Positions 8,191 to 16,435 of a DNA stretch of 64,000 nt are shown here, piece by piece (the first letter of the stretch is position 1; each line of letters starts with the position of its first letter). The stretch comes from Streptomyces sp. NBC_00078. GTDB taxonomy: Bacteria; Actinomycetota; Actinomycetes; Streptomycetales; Streptomycetaceae. The notes under the pieces were generated by a model. The model saw only the letters and a list, made by a program, of their open reading frames with translations, did not search any database and was not told the DNA's origin. The translations under genes were made by a program, and so were the position numbers. The stretch lies in the NCBI RefSeq assembly GCF_026343335.1, contig NZ_JAPELX010000001.1:8122001-8186000 (forward strand), written 5' to 3'.

Positions 8191-9594
8191 TCAGTACTTC
8201 CAGCGGTACGCCGCCGCGACCCGCTCGTCGTCCAGCCCGTGGACCGCCGCGATCTCCCCCTGCCGTACGGCGATCACGGCGTCCGCCAGGACCGGCCCGA
8301 GCGCGGCCCGCAGCCGTTCGTCCTTGCGGAACTCCTCGACGGACTCGATCAGCGAGGTCGGCAGGCGTCGTACGCCTCGGGCGGCCGCGTCCGCGAGGTC
8401 GAGACGGGCCGGATCGCCGGCGATCTCCTCGGGCAGGGGAGTGGACGACGTCAGGCCCTCCAGCCCGGCCGAGAGAAGACAGGCGAGGGCCACATACGGG
8501 TTGGCGGCCAGGTCGACCGGCTTCACCTCCAGGTTCGCCACCCGGTCGCGCAGGCCCGCCGTCCCCGTGACGACCCGCAGCGCGGCCTCGCGTGTCTCGC
8601 GGCCCCAGGCGGTGAACACCCCGGCCCACTGGGAGGGTTTGAGCCGCAGATAGCTCGCCGGGCTGGGCGCGGTCACGGCCGTGAGGGCCGGCAGGTGACC
8701 GAGCACTCCGGCCGTGAACGACTCGGCGTCGGCCGTCATGCCGTACCGGCCCTCGCCGCCGGCGTGCAGGTTGACGCCCTCACGCCAGGCGGAGAGGTGG
8801 ACATGGCCCCCGTTGCCGACGCCCTGTGCGAAGACCGCCGGGGCAAAGGAGACCACGAGCCCGTGGCGCCGGGCCACCGCCCGGATCGTCTGCCGCACCA
8901 GAACGCTTCGGTCGGCCGCCGCCACCGGGTCGAGGGCGCCCACCGAGATCTCGAACTGCCCGGCCGCGTACTCGGGATGGATCTGCTCGACGTCCACACC
9001 CTGCGTGGCCAGCGCGGACAGCAAGTCGGCGGTGTAGTCGCTCAGTTCGACCTGACGTGTGGCGCTGTACGCGGGCCCCGAGAGTGCGGGGACGAACTCG
9101 CCGCCCTCCGCCGGGCCTTCCCCGACGGCCCACTCGATCTCGATGGCGGCCTTGAAGGTGAGGCCGTGCCCTTCGGCGGCCTCGACGAGGATGCGGCGCA
9201 ACGCGGTGCGGCTGCACCCTGGATGCGGCTCGCCCTCCTGCGTGATCCGGTCGACCGGCGCCCACGCCCAGCCGGGCTGCGCGGCCAGGGCGACGAGTTG
9301 GTCGAGGTCGGGGTAGAGACGCAGGTCGCCGTCCGGGGAACCGAGAACGTCGGTGGAGACGATGGAGTCGTTCGCCAGGAACGTGTCGAACACCGGTGAC
9401 ATGCCGACGCCCCAGGCCGCGGCCGAGGCGAGCCGGGCCGTCGGGACCGACTTCACCCGGGCCACACCCGCGGTGTCGACATACGACAGGACGACGCCGT
9501 GCACTCCTTGACCGGACAGCTCCTGCGCGAGCGCCCGGGCCCGCTCGACGTCACCGGGGCGTCCGCCGGGGACGGGATCGGCAAGGGTGGTCAT
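8191..9594 (-). CDS. glutamine synthetase-like gamma-glutamyl ligase
   Basis: The 467-residue protein has the GS fold. It shows the beta-grasp N-domain, EIEWAVGEG (metal Glu), EQIHPEYAAGQFEIS, the nucleotide/metal motif GNGGHVHLSAW and the C-terminal RLKPSQWAG-NLEVKPVD region. It lacks the usual adenylylated Tyr context of GlnA and is shorter and divergent, like the Streptomyces GlnA3/GlnA4 paralogues that gamma-glutamylate polyamines or ethanolamine rather than ammonia. GGAGG sits 5 bases before the ATG. It is the first gene of a two-gene unit with the amidohydrolase and follows the methyltransferase by only 40 bp. Confidence 0.88.
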   Translation of the reverse strand: MTTLADPVPGGRPGDVERARALAQELSGQGVHGVVLSYVDTAGVARVKSVPTARLASAAAWGVGMSPVFDTFLANDSIVSTDVLGSPDGDLRLYPDLDQLVALAAQPGWAWAPVDRITQEGEPHPGCSRTALRRILVEAAEGHGLTFKAAIEIEWAVGEGPAEGGEFVPALSGPAYSATRQVELSDYTADLLSALATQGVDVEQIHPEYAAGQFEISVGALDPVAAADRSVLVRQTIRAVARRHGLVVSFAPAVFAQGVGNGGHVHLSAWREGVNLHAGGEGRYGMTADAESFTAGVLGHLPALTAVTAPSPASYLRLKPSQWAGVFTAWGRETREAALRVVTGTAGLRDRVANLEVKPVDLAANPYVALACLLSAGLEGLTSSTPLPEEIAGDPARLDLADAAARGVRRLPTSLIESVEEFRKDERLRAALGPVLADAVIAVRQGEIAAVHGLDDERVAAAYRWKY

Positions 9595-9634
9595 AAATCC
9601 TCCACTGGCACGTCGGCGACGGTCTGCACGGGTG

Positions 9635-10444
9635 TCAGGGTTTCACGGCCACCGCGCCGAACTGCGGTACCGCGGTGGGCGATCCGGCATCGGCGCGCCA
9701 CTGCGAGCACGACACCAGGCCCGGCTCCAGGAGGTCCAGCCCCTCGAAGAACGCGGCGATGTCCTCGCCGCTGCGGGCGGTGATCGGCGGGGTGGCGTTC
9801 TCGTTCCAGAACTTCATGGCCGGGATCTGGCCGGCACCGCCGAGGTCGGCGTCGAAGGTGGGGTGGGTGAGCACCAGGAAGCTGCCCGAGGACACCTCGG
9901 CCATGACGTTCGCCACGATCTCCCGCGCCTTCTCCGTGTCCAGCACGAAGTTGAGGATGCCCAGCATCATCACCGCGACCGGCTTGGTGAAGTCCAGTAT
10001 TCCGGCGGCGCGTTCGAGGATCGCGGCCGGGTCGTGCACATCGGCGTCGACGTAGTCGGTGACGCCCTCGGGGGTGCCGGTCAGCAGGGTGCGGGCGTGG
10101 GCCAGGACGATGGGATCGTTGTCGACATACACGATCCGCGCGTCGGGTGCGATCCGCTGGGCGATCTGGTGGGTGTTGTCCGCCGTGGGCAGGCCCGTGC
10201 CGATGTCCAGGAACTGCCGCACGCCACGCTCTTCGGCCAGGAACCGCACCGCCCGGCCCAGGAATTCGCGGTCCGCGCGGGCGATGTCCCGGATGACCGG
10301 GAACATCCCGGCGACCTGTTCGCCGACCTGCTGGTCGACCTGGTAGTTGTCCTTGCCGCCGATCCAGTAGTTCCACACACGCGCGTTGTGCGCCACTCCG
10401 GTGTTCAGCCTCGCCGACCCGCCCGGGGTGTGGCTCTCACTCAC
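9635..10444 (-). CDS. SAM-dependent methyltransferase (PF04672 type)
   Basis: The 269-residue protein has the actinomycete-specific SAM-methyltransferase features: N-terminal ARVWNYWIGGKDNYQVDQQ, motif I FLDIGTGLPT, the acidic VYVDNDPIVLAHA and VMMLGILNFV. These proteins are very numerous in Streptomyces; their substrates are mostly unknown. GAGCTGAGTCGT precedes the ATG. Being on the same strand 40 bp upstream of the glutamine-synthetase-like gene, it could be transcribed with it. Confidence 0.9.
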   Translation of the reverse strand: MSESHTPGGSARLNTGVAHNARVWNYWIGGKDNYQVDQQVGEQVAGMFPVIRDIARADREFLGRAVRFLAEERGVRQFLDIGTGLPTADNTHQIAQRIAPDARIVYVDNDPIVLAHARTLLTGTPEGVTDYVDADVHDPAAILERAAGILDFTKPVAVMMLGILNFVLDTEKAREIVANVMAEVSSGSFLVLTHPTFDADLGGAGQIPAMKFWNENATPPITARSGEDIAAFFEGLDLLEPGLVSCSQWRADAGSPTAVPQFGAVAVKP

Positions 10445-10628
10445 GACTCAGCTCCTTCGCACGCACCTGTGACCGTCGTCGCCATTGTGCCGCCCGGTGA
10501 TCACGCTGTCCCGGGAATCGGCTGATCAAGTGTGCGGAATCGGCTCTGCGGTGTCGGGCGCGGGGAACCGGCAGTGCGGTGTCGGGCTCTCTCTGCGGGA
10601 TCGGCCGTGCCGATCGCGTCGGGTTTGG

Positions 10629-11480
10629 TCAGCCGGTTCGGCCGGGGCCCGCGGCCGGTGTCTTCCCGGAGAGGACGTCCTTCAGTCGCGGGGTGCCCTT
10701 TTGGACGGCCTGCTCGGTGGACTGGTGCTCGTCCCCGTCGAGCCCGCCGGCGGTGACGGTGATGGCGTCGTCGCCGACGCGTACGACGGCGACGTCCAGG
10801 GAGAGGGTGGCGGGCGAGCCGTTCGAGGTGCCCTGCACCGTCACGTGCAGATCCTGCCGCGCGTCGCCCACGTCGGGCAGCGAGCCCTTGGTCACCTGGA
10901 CGGTCCGCTTGCCGCCCTTGGCGTCGATCGCGGTGAACTGGTCGCACGTGACCGGCAGCGTCTTCAGCCAGGCCCAGGATGCGTCGAGGCGGGCGTGGTC
11001 GTAGGCGGCGACCTGGTAGAGGAGGCGGGAGTCGCCCTGCTCGAACCCGGTCAGCGCGGACGCGCCGGACGGCTTGCCCAGCAGGTCGTCGTCGTAGAGC
11101 GCGTCGAGGAGTTTCTGGCAGTCGGCGCCGTTCGCCTTCGCGGTGAGCAGGGCGGCGACGTCGACCTTGCCGATGAGGAGGGTGTCGCCCCACTGGGCGG
11201 CGTCCTTGACCTGGTTCCAGTCGTCCTCGATGTCGCCCTCGGTGATCAGGGCGGCCCGTGCGCCGGTTTCGGTGAGGCGGGCGGAGGCCGAGGGAGTGGG
11301 GGTCTTCGCGGCCAGGGGCGAGGCGGGCCGGGACTCCTCGGCAAGGGGTGACGCGGCGGCGTCGGAGGCCTTGGAACCGGAGCTGTCACCGTCGTCCGAA
11401 CAGGCCGCGGTGGTCAGCAGCGCGGCCGCGGCCAGCGCTGAAGCCAGCACGCGTACGGGGAGGGGCGGACGTCGGGTCAT
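10629..11480 (-). CDS. secreted lipoprotein, function unknown
   Basis: The 283-residue protein begins with a lipoprotein signal: MTRRPPLPVRVLA, a hydrophobic stretch, then the lipobox LTTAAC near residue 27. A Ser/Pro/Ala-rich linker follows to about residue 65. The rest is a soluble domain of the PknH/LpqH sensor type, with paired Cys residues (NGADCQKL and LPVTCDQF) that could form a disulfide. No catalytic motif is recognisable. The 180 bp downstream (10445-10628) contains degenerate GC-rich repeats and no gene. Confidence 0.8.
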   Translation of the reverse strand: MTRRPPLPVRVLASALAAAALLTTAACSDDGDSSGSKASDAAASPLAEESRPASPLAAKTPTPSASARLTETGARAALITEGDIEDDWNQVKDAAQWGDTLLIGKVDVAALLTAKANGADCQKLLDALYDDDLLGKPSGASALTGFEQGDSRLLYQVAAYDHARLDASWAWLKTLPVTCDQFTAIDAKGGKRTVQVTKGSLPDVGDARQDLHVTVQGTSNGSPATLSLDVAVVRVGDDAITVTAGGLDGDEHQSTEQAVQKGTPRLKDVLSGKTPAAGPGRTG

Positions 11481-11608
11481 GGCGGATGCCTCCAGAGAAG
11501 CCGCGACAGACAGGAGCTGTCCTCAGCGCACCATCGGCGGCTCCGGCCCACCAGCGCACCGGGCCGTTCGGGGGAGCGCCCGGCCGGGGCGGGGCGGAGG
11601 CGAGCCGG

Positions 11609-11860
11609 TCAGGGCGTCTCGGGGGCGGGACCGGCGGCCCGCACCTGCACCCGCCGTCCGCCGCACTCGGGGCAGACCGCCTCCGTGAGCGGCGAGCGGA
11701 CGGCCCGGCCCGCCTCGTCCACGTACTCCTGGGTGGTGAGGCCCGAGGTATCCAGGGGATCGGTGAAGAACATGACCCGGAAGCCGGCCTCCCAGGCGTG
11801 ACCGCACTCCCCGCAGGCGAACGCGAAGGTGTCCGCCACCTCGCGGGGTTCCGCCGCCAT
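11609..11860 (-). CDS. small zinc-ribbon-like protein
   Basis: The 83-residue protein has two Cys pairs, CGEC at residues 16-19 and CPEC at 63-66, spaced as in a zinc ribbon. The middle carries an acidic, hydrophobic stretch (VMFFTDPLDTSGLTTQEYV). The start is set by AGGAGGG about 8 bases upstream of the ATG at 11860; longer in-frame starts would run through the neighbouring channel gene. It is divergent from that channel gene. Function unknown. Confidence 0.65.
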   Translation of the reverse strand: MAAEPREVADTFAFACGECGHAWEAGFRVMFFTDPLDTSGLTTQEYVDEAGRAVRSPLTEAVCPECGGRRVQVRAAGPAPETP

Positions 11861-12008
11861 GGGACCGCCCTCCTGCCGTGGCCCGCCGACTCCTGCCCTC
11901 AGCCCACAACGCCGCAGCTCGGACGGCAACTCGAACGCCCCGCCCGACATGCCCGCACACCCGCACCCGACCACACTGACCCCATGCCGATGAATCCCAA
12001 GGAGTGAC

Positions 12009-12476
12009 ATGCTGCCCGGATTCCTCGCCAGGGCGGTCGAGTCATTGTTCGGCCGGGAGGGCCGCTCGCTGCATCTGAAGGCGGCGGGCGCCGCGACGGC
12101 CGTCCTCGGCGTGGTGATGCTCATCGGCTCGTGGGCCGTCATCGTCGCCGAGTACGACGCACCGCGCGCCAATCTGCGGACGTACCCGCAGGCACTGTGG
12201 TGGTCGATCGAGACGGCGACCACCGTGGGGTACGGCGACTTCTTCCCGGTGACCTTCGGCGGCCGCATCGTCGGCACGGTCATGATGATCGTCGGGATCA
12301 CGACATACGGCATGGTCACCGCCGCCCTGGCGACCTGGTTCGTCGGGCGGGAACAGAAACGTCGTCACCATCTCGCCCATCGTGCCGAGGAGTTGAGCGA
12401 GGAGACCGTCCGCGCCCTGCACGAACGCTTCGACCGCATCGAGCGGATGATGGCCGGGAAGGACGAACGCGAATGA
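12009..12476 (+). CDS. kcsA: KcsA-type potassium channel
   Basis: The 155-residue protein is collinear with the Streptomyces lividans KcsA channel: an N-terminal amphipathic helix, the pH-sensing His (H22, in SLHLKAAG), TM1, the pore helix, the selectivity filter TVGYGD at residues 72-77 with the preceding Glu (E68), TM2 ending ALATWFVGREQ, and a helical bundle C-terminus (ETVRALHERFDRIERM). It forms a proton-gated tetrameric K+ channel in the plasma membrane. A GGAG lies 4 bases from the ATG. Assignment is very secure. Confidence 0.95.
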   Translation: MLPGFLARAVESLFGREGRSLHLKAAGAATAVLGVVMLIGSWAVIVAEYDAPRANLRTYPQALWWSIETATTVGYGDFFPVTFGGRIVGTVMMIVGITTYGMVTAALATWFVGREQKRRHHLAHRAEELSEETVRALHERFDRIERMMAGKDERE

Positions 12477-12613
12477 GGGCTTGAGCACGCCTGCTACCGG
12501 CGAGTACCCCACCCTGTCACCTGCCGGACACCTGAGGTACGGTCCCTCCCGAGTCCGCAAGCACCCACAGGTTGCGGACCGTTACGGACGGTGTGGACGG
12601 GGGCGGCGGAAGC

Positions 12614-14023
12614 ATGGGATTCCACCTGGTCGACGAAGGCGGCGAAGGACATGCGGAGTCCGACGGCACGCCGCTGGAGGCCCTCGCCCCCGAGCCCCTG
12701 CTGACCCGGGACTACGAGACGCGTCCCGCACTCGTCTACGAGCGGCTGCGCGAGCGCCACGGCCCGGTCGCTCCGGTCGATCTGCTGGGCGTGCCCGCCT
12801 GGCTGGTGCTCGGCTACCGCGAGTCGCTCCAGGTCCTCCAAAACGACGCCGGCTGGCCCAAGGGGCTGGAGAACTGGCGGGCCCGCACGGAGGGCCGGGT
12901 GCCCGCGGACTGGCCGCTCGGCCCGTCCCTCGAGGTCAACCACGTGCTGATCCAGGGCGGCCCCGGCCACCGCACCCTGCGCGACGCCTGGGACCTGGCC
13001 CTGCGCACCTTCCAGGACCCGCGCAACCCTCAGGCCAAGCGGCTCAAGTCGGCCGTCACCGGCTACGCCGACGAGCTGATCACCCTTCTCGCGCACGGCG
13101 GCCGTACGGGCGTGGCCGACCTGTCGGCGCAGTTCTCCCGCCCCCTGCCGCTGATGGCGGCGAGCCATCTGCTCGGCTTCCCCGGCTCGCAGGGCGACGA
13201 GGCCCTCATGGACATGTGGCGGGTACTGGACGCCGGCCCGGACGCGGAACCCGCCCTGGCACGCCTGCTGGTGACGCTCTCCGAACTGGCCGCCGCCAAG
13301 ATCGAGAAGCCGGGCGACGACTTCCCCTCCCACCTGCTCGCCGCCCACCCGGACCTCTCGGTCGACGCGCTGGCCAGGGAACTGTTCATGCTGCTCGGCA
13401 TGACCTCCGACCACGTCGGCATCCTCATCTCCAACACCGTCGTCGAGGTGATCTCCGGGGATGCCGACGGCGGAGTGCGTACCGCCCAGTCCGCCGGCAT
13501 GGTCCGGGAGGCCATGAACCGCGTGGTCATGCGCAAGCCGCCCCTGGTCAACTTCGTGCCGAGGTTCGCGGCCGAGGACAGCCGGCTCGGGAACTACACG
13601 ATCCGCGCCGGCGACCCCGTGTGGGTCTCGCCCGCCGCCGCGCACGCCGACCCTCTCTTCGCCGGCCGGATCGCGCCGGGCTCCAGCATCAGCAGCCGGG
13701 CCCATCTGTCATGGGGCGCGGGCCCCCGTCAGTGCCCGGCCCGCGAGCTGGCGTCCACCATCGCGGCGGCCGGCGTGAGCCGCGTCTTCGAACGGTTCGG
13801 GCACCTGGAGCTCGCCCTGCCCGTCGACCAACTACCCTGGCGCTCCTCGCCGTTCATGCGAGGACTGCGCTCGCTGCCCGTGCGCTACGAGCTCTCCGGA
13901 CCGGCGCTGCGGGTACCGAAGGCGCCCGGCCTGCCCGCCGCACCCGCCGCACCGGACCAGGCCGCCAGACGGCGGTCCTCGCTGTGGCGGTACCTCGCGG
14001 GACTCATCCGGTCCGGAAACTGA
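12614..14023 (+). CDS. cytochrome P450, CYP157-like, with altered ExxR
   Basis: The heme-binding loop is clear: WGAGPRQCPAREL, with the thiolate Cys near residue 374. In the K-helix the invariant ExxR is replaced: the sequence reads VREAMNRV, so E299 is followed by Asn at the Arg position. The I-helix (LLGMTSDHVGIL) also lacks the usual acid-Thr pair. Loss of ExxR is known in the Streptomyces CYP157 family. The ATG at 12614 (MGFHLVDEG) fits better than the upstream in-frame start at 12572. No ferredoxin or reductase gene is adjacent. Substrate unknown. Confidence 0.87.
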   Translation: MGFHLVDEGGEGHAESDGTPLEALAPEPLLTRDYETRPALVYERLRERHGPVAPVDLLGVPAWLVLGYRESLQVLQNDAGWPKGLENWRARTEGRVPADWPLGPSLEVNHVLIQGGPGHRTLRDAWDLALRTFQDPRNPQAKRLKSAVTGYADELITLLAHGGRTGVADLSAQFSRPLPLMAASHLLGFPGSQGDEALMDMWRVLDAGPDAEPALARLLVTLSELAAAKIEKPGDDFPSHLLAAHPDLSVDALARELFMLLGMTSDHVGILISNTVVEVISGDADGGVRTAQSAGMVREAMNRVVMRKPPLVNFVPRFAAEDSRLGNYTIRAGDPVWVSPAAAHADPLFAGRIAPGSSISSRAHLSWGAGPRQCPARELASTIAAAGVSRVFERFGHLELALPVDQLPWRSSPFMRGLRSLPVRYELSGPALRVPKAPGLPAAPAAPDQAARRRSSLWRYLAGLIRSGN

Positions 14024-14034
14024 CCGTCGGCCCG

Positions 14035-14080
14035 GCCCGCACAGGGTGACCGGACTGCCGGCCCGCACAGGGTGACCGGA
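14035..14080. repeat. 20-bp direct repeat, two copies
   Basis: GCCCGCACAGGGTGACCGGA occurs at 14035-14054 and again at 14061-14080, a spacing of 26 bp, immediately after the P450 stop. It borders a degraded HAD-hydrolase fragment and may be a duplication scar. Confidence 0.7.
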
Positions 14081-14085
14081 CCGCG

Positions 14086-14220
14086 GTACGGCTGATCGTC
14101 ACCGATATCGAGGGCACGCTCCCGGACGACGCCAGGCGGATTCCGCCCGGGCTCCGGGAGACGCCGGCCGGACTGCGCAGGCGCGGTGTGCTGTTCAGCA
14201 TCGAGCTCGCCCCTGTTCGG
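14086..14220 (+). pseudogene. HAD-family (Cof-type) hydrolase remnant
   Basis: One open frame reads VRLIVTDIEGTLPDDARRIP and continues through GLRETPAGLRRRGVLF. This is the start of a Cof-type HAD phosphatase, in which the nucleophile motif would be DLDGT; here the second Asp has become Glu (DIEGT). Similarity ends after about 45 residues and there is no start codon with a ribosome binding site. It is a 5' fragment whose remainder is deleted. It occupies most of the gap between the P450 and the XRE regulator. Confidence 0.5.
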
Positions 14221-14325
14221 TCGAGCGCCGGCGCGAGGACTTCGGCCTCACCCGAGACCCTGGCGCCACGGACGGCCCCGGCTGTTCAATGGTGCTGAAC
14301 ATGTCCGTTCCGGAGAGGAGCCGCC

Positions 14326-15003
14326 GTGTCTCCCGCCGCCGTGCCGCCCGTCGGCGCGCGCATCCGGCAGGCCCGCCTCGCGAAAGGCGTGAGCCTGCGC
14401 GCCCTCGCGCGTGATGCCGGAGTCTCCGCGAGCCTCGTGTCCCAGATCGAGACCGGCAAGAGCCAGCCGTCCGTGAGCACCCTGTACGCCATCACCACCG
14501 CACTGTCGATATCCGTCGAGTCGCTCTTCGACGCCTACGAGGACGGGATCGCCGCGCCCCCGGCCGTGACCGCGTCCGCCGGACCTGCTGCTCCCGCCAC
14601 CGTCCTGCACGCCCTCGCCGCCTTCGCCGCCGATCCGGGGCGGCGCATCGGACCGCTGGTCACGCCTGGGGAGCGGGAGGTGCTGGAGCTGGACTCGGGG
14701 GTCGTGTGGGAGCGGCTGGGGCATGTTCCGGGCACGGACGTCGACTTCCTGCGGGTGACCTACCGGCCCGGTGGCTCCTCCTCCAGCTCCGGCGGCCTGA
14801 TGCGGCACGCGGGCACCGAGTACGGCTGTCTGACCTCCGGCGCACTCGTCCTCACCCTCGGCTTCGACGAGTACACGCTGGGTCCCGGCGACGCCGTCTG
14901 CTTCGAGTCGACCACCCCGCACCGCTACCGCAACGACGGCGCCGAACCGGCCGTAGGGGTGTGGTTCGTGTTCGGCCAGGGCGCCGGTCAAGCCGTTCAG
15001 TAG
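14326..15003 (+). CDS. XRE-family regulator with cupin sensor domain
   Basis: The 225-residue protein begins at GTG with GGAGAGGAG upstream. The N-terminal helix-turn-helix is at about residues 8-65 (IRQARLAKGVSLRALARDAG, SLVSQIETGKSQPSVSTLYA). A cupin barrel follows at about 150-220 (MRHAGTEYGCLTSGALVL, LGPGDAVCFESTTPHRYRN). This PuuR/MocR-like layout normally binds a small-molecule inducer of a nearby catabolic operon. Its stop codon lies inside the first of four 14-bp repeats that precede the promoter of the following operon, which is therefore its likely target. Confidence 0.9.
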   Translation: MSPAAVPPVGARIRQARLAKGVSLRALARDAGVSASLVSQIETGKSQPSVSTLYAITTALSISVESLFDAYEDGIAAPPAVTASAGPAAPATVLHALAAFAADPGRRIGPLVTPGEREVLELDSGVVWERLGHVPGTDVDFLRVTYRPGGSSSSSGGLMRHAGTEYGCLTSGALVLTLGFDEYTLGPGDAVCFESTTPHRYRNDGAEPAVGVWFVFGQGAGQAVQ

Positions 15004-15046
15004 CGGGCGTTCAGTTGCAGGCGTACAGGAGCAGGCGTTCAGTAGC
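14995..15046 (+). repeat. array of four 14-bp direct repeats upstream of a promoter
   Basis: The decamer GTTCAGTAGC occurs at 14995-15004 and 15037-15046, with variants GTTCAGTTGC at 15009-15018 and GTACAGGAGC at 15023-15032. All four start exactly 14 bp apart. The array ends two bases before the TTGACA of the operon promoter, and its first unit overlaps the stop codon of the XRE-cupin gene. The position is that of an operator array; a neutral minisatellite remains possible. Confidence 0.7.
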
Positions 15047-15048
15047 AC

Positions 15049-15077
15049 TTGACACTCACGCGGCACGGTCGTCTACT
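15049..15077 (+). promoter_or_regulatory. promoter of the M24/E1/amidohydrolase operon
   Basis: TTGACA at 15049-15054 is followed after 17 bp by TCTACT at 15072-15077, about 20 bp before the first gene's ATG at 15098. The leader would be very short. Repeats at 14995-15046 abut it on the upstream side. Confidence 0.5.
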
Positions 15078-15097
15078 CCGAAGTGGGGGTGGTCGCC

Positions 15098-16435
15098 ATG
15101 GCGATCCGGACCTTCGGACCCAATGCCGTCGACTGGGAAGAGCGCATCGACCTGGACCGGCTCCGCAAGGAGCGGCTGGCCAGGCTCCACGAGACGCTGA
15201 ACGGCTCGTCGCTCGGCGCCGTGCTCAGCTTCGACTTCGCCAACATCCGCTATATGACCGCCACGCACATCGGCACCTGGGCGATGGACAAGCTGATCCG
15301 CTTCGCACTGCTGGTGCGCGGCGGTGAACCGGTCGTCTGGGACTTCGGATCGGCCGCCCGCCACCACCAGCTCTACAACCCCTGGCTCGACTACAGCGAC
15401 GGCAAGGGCGGCGGCCCGCCCACCGGCGCCCGGGCGGGGATCTCCACACTCCGCGGTGCCTTCCACCCCGACGCCCGGATCGCCGAGGAAGTCGCCGCCA
15501 GGATCGCCGAGGAGCTGCGCGAGCACGGGCTCGCGGGGGAGCCGCTCGGCATCGACGTCGCCGAGATGCCGATCCTGGCCGCCCTGCGTGCCGAGGGCAT
15601 CGACGTCGTCGACGGCCAGCAGGTCCTCCTGGAGGCCCGCCGCACCAAGACCCGCGACGAGATCTCCCTGCTCACCCAGGCCTGCGCGATGGTGGACGCG
15701 GCGTACGAGGAGCTGTACGGCTACCTCCGCCCGGGGGTCCGCGAGAACGAGTGCGTCGGACTCGTCAGCAAGGTCCTCTACGACCTCGGCAGCGAGTACG
15801 TCGAAGGCGTCAACGCCATCTCCGGCGAGCGCTGTTCGCCCCACCCGCACGTCTACAGCGACCGCCTGATCCGCCCCGGCGACCCCGCCTTCTTCGACAT
15901 CCTGCACAGCCACCTCGGCTACCGCACCTGCTACTACCGCACCTTCGCCGTCGGCAGCGCCTCGCGCGCGCAACAGGACGCCTATGTCCGCTGCCGCGCG
16001 TACATGGACCAGGCCATCGCTCTCGTCCGGCCAGGTGCCACCACCGCCGACATCGTCCAAGTCTGGCCGCGTGCCGAGGAGTTCGGCTTCGCCGACGAGA
16101 CAGCCGCGTTCGCCCTGCAGTACGGCCACGGGGTGGGCCTGTCGATCTGGGAGAAGCCCATCTTCAGCCGACTGGTCTCCCTCGACCATCCCGAAGTCCT
16201 CCAGGAGGGCATGGTGTTCGCCCTGGAGACCTACTGGCCGGCGGCGGACGGCTGGTCGGCGGCCCGTATCGAGGAGGAGCTGGTCGTCACCGCCGACGGC
16301 TGCGAGGTCATCACCAAGTTCCCGGCCGAGGAACTGCTGGTCGCGGGCCGCAAGTACTGGACGGTCGGCGGCGAGCTCAACACCCGCCGCGAGTCCCAGT
16401 CCCACCTCAACACCCGTAACAACGGGAGCACTTGA
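15098..16435 (+). CDS. M24-family (creatinase/aminopeptidase P-like) hydrolase
   Basis: The 445-residue protein has the two-domain pita-bread architecture: a creatinase-type N-domain (VLSFDFANIRYMTATHIGTW) and a C-terminal M24 domain with INAISGERCSPHPHV-type sequence, FALQYGHGVGLSIW, FALETYWPA and EEELVVT. In the block FFDILHSHLGYRTCYYRTF the second metal-binding Asp of aminopeptidases is a Cys, so one metal ligand is missing, as in non-peptidase members such as creatinase. It probably cleaves a C-N or similar bond in a small molecule. The ATG at 15098 follows GGGGGTGG. The stop overlaps the next start region (TGATG). Confidence 0.85.
   Translation: MAIRTFGPNAVDWEERIDLDRLRKERLARLHETLNGSSLGAVLSFDFANIRYMTATHIGTWAMDKLIRFALLVRGGEPVVWDFGSAARHHQLYNPWLDYSDGKGGGPPTGARAGISTLRGAFHPDARIAEEVAARIAEELREHGLAGEPLGIDVAEMPILAALRAEGIDVVDGQQVLLEARRTKTRDEISLLTQACAMVDAAYEELYGYLRPGVRENECVGLVSKVLYDLGSEYVEGVNAISGERCSPHPHVYSDRLIRPGDPAFFDILHSHLGYRTCYYRTFAVGSASRAQQDAYVRCRAYMDQAIALVRPGATTADIVQVWPRAEEFGFADETAAFALQYGHGVGLSIWEKPIFSRLVSLDHPEVLQEGMVFALETYWPAADGWSAARIEEELVVTADGCEVITKFPAEELLVAGRKYWTVGGELNTRRESQSHLNTRNNGST

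Noticed and set aside
10445..10628. Degenerate GC-rich repeats downstream of the lipoprotein gene as a CRISPR-like array
   Set aside because: Units are irregular in length and spacing, with no conserved repeat or spacer pattern and no cas genes.
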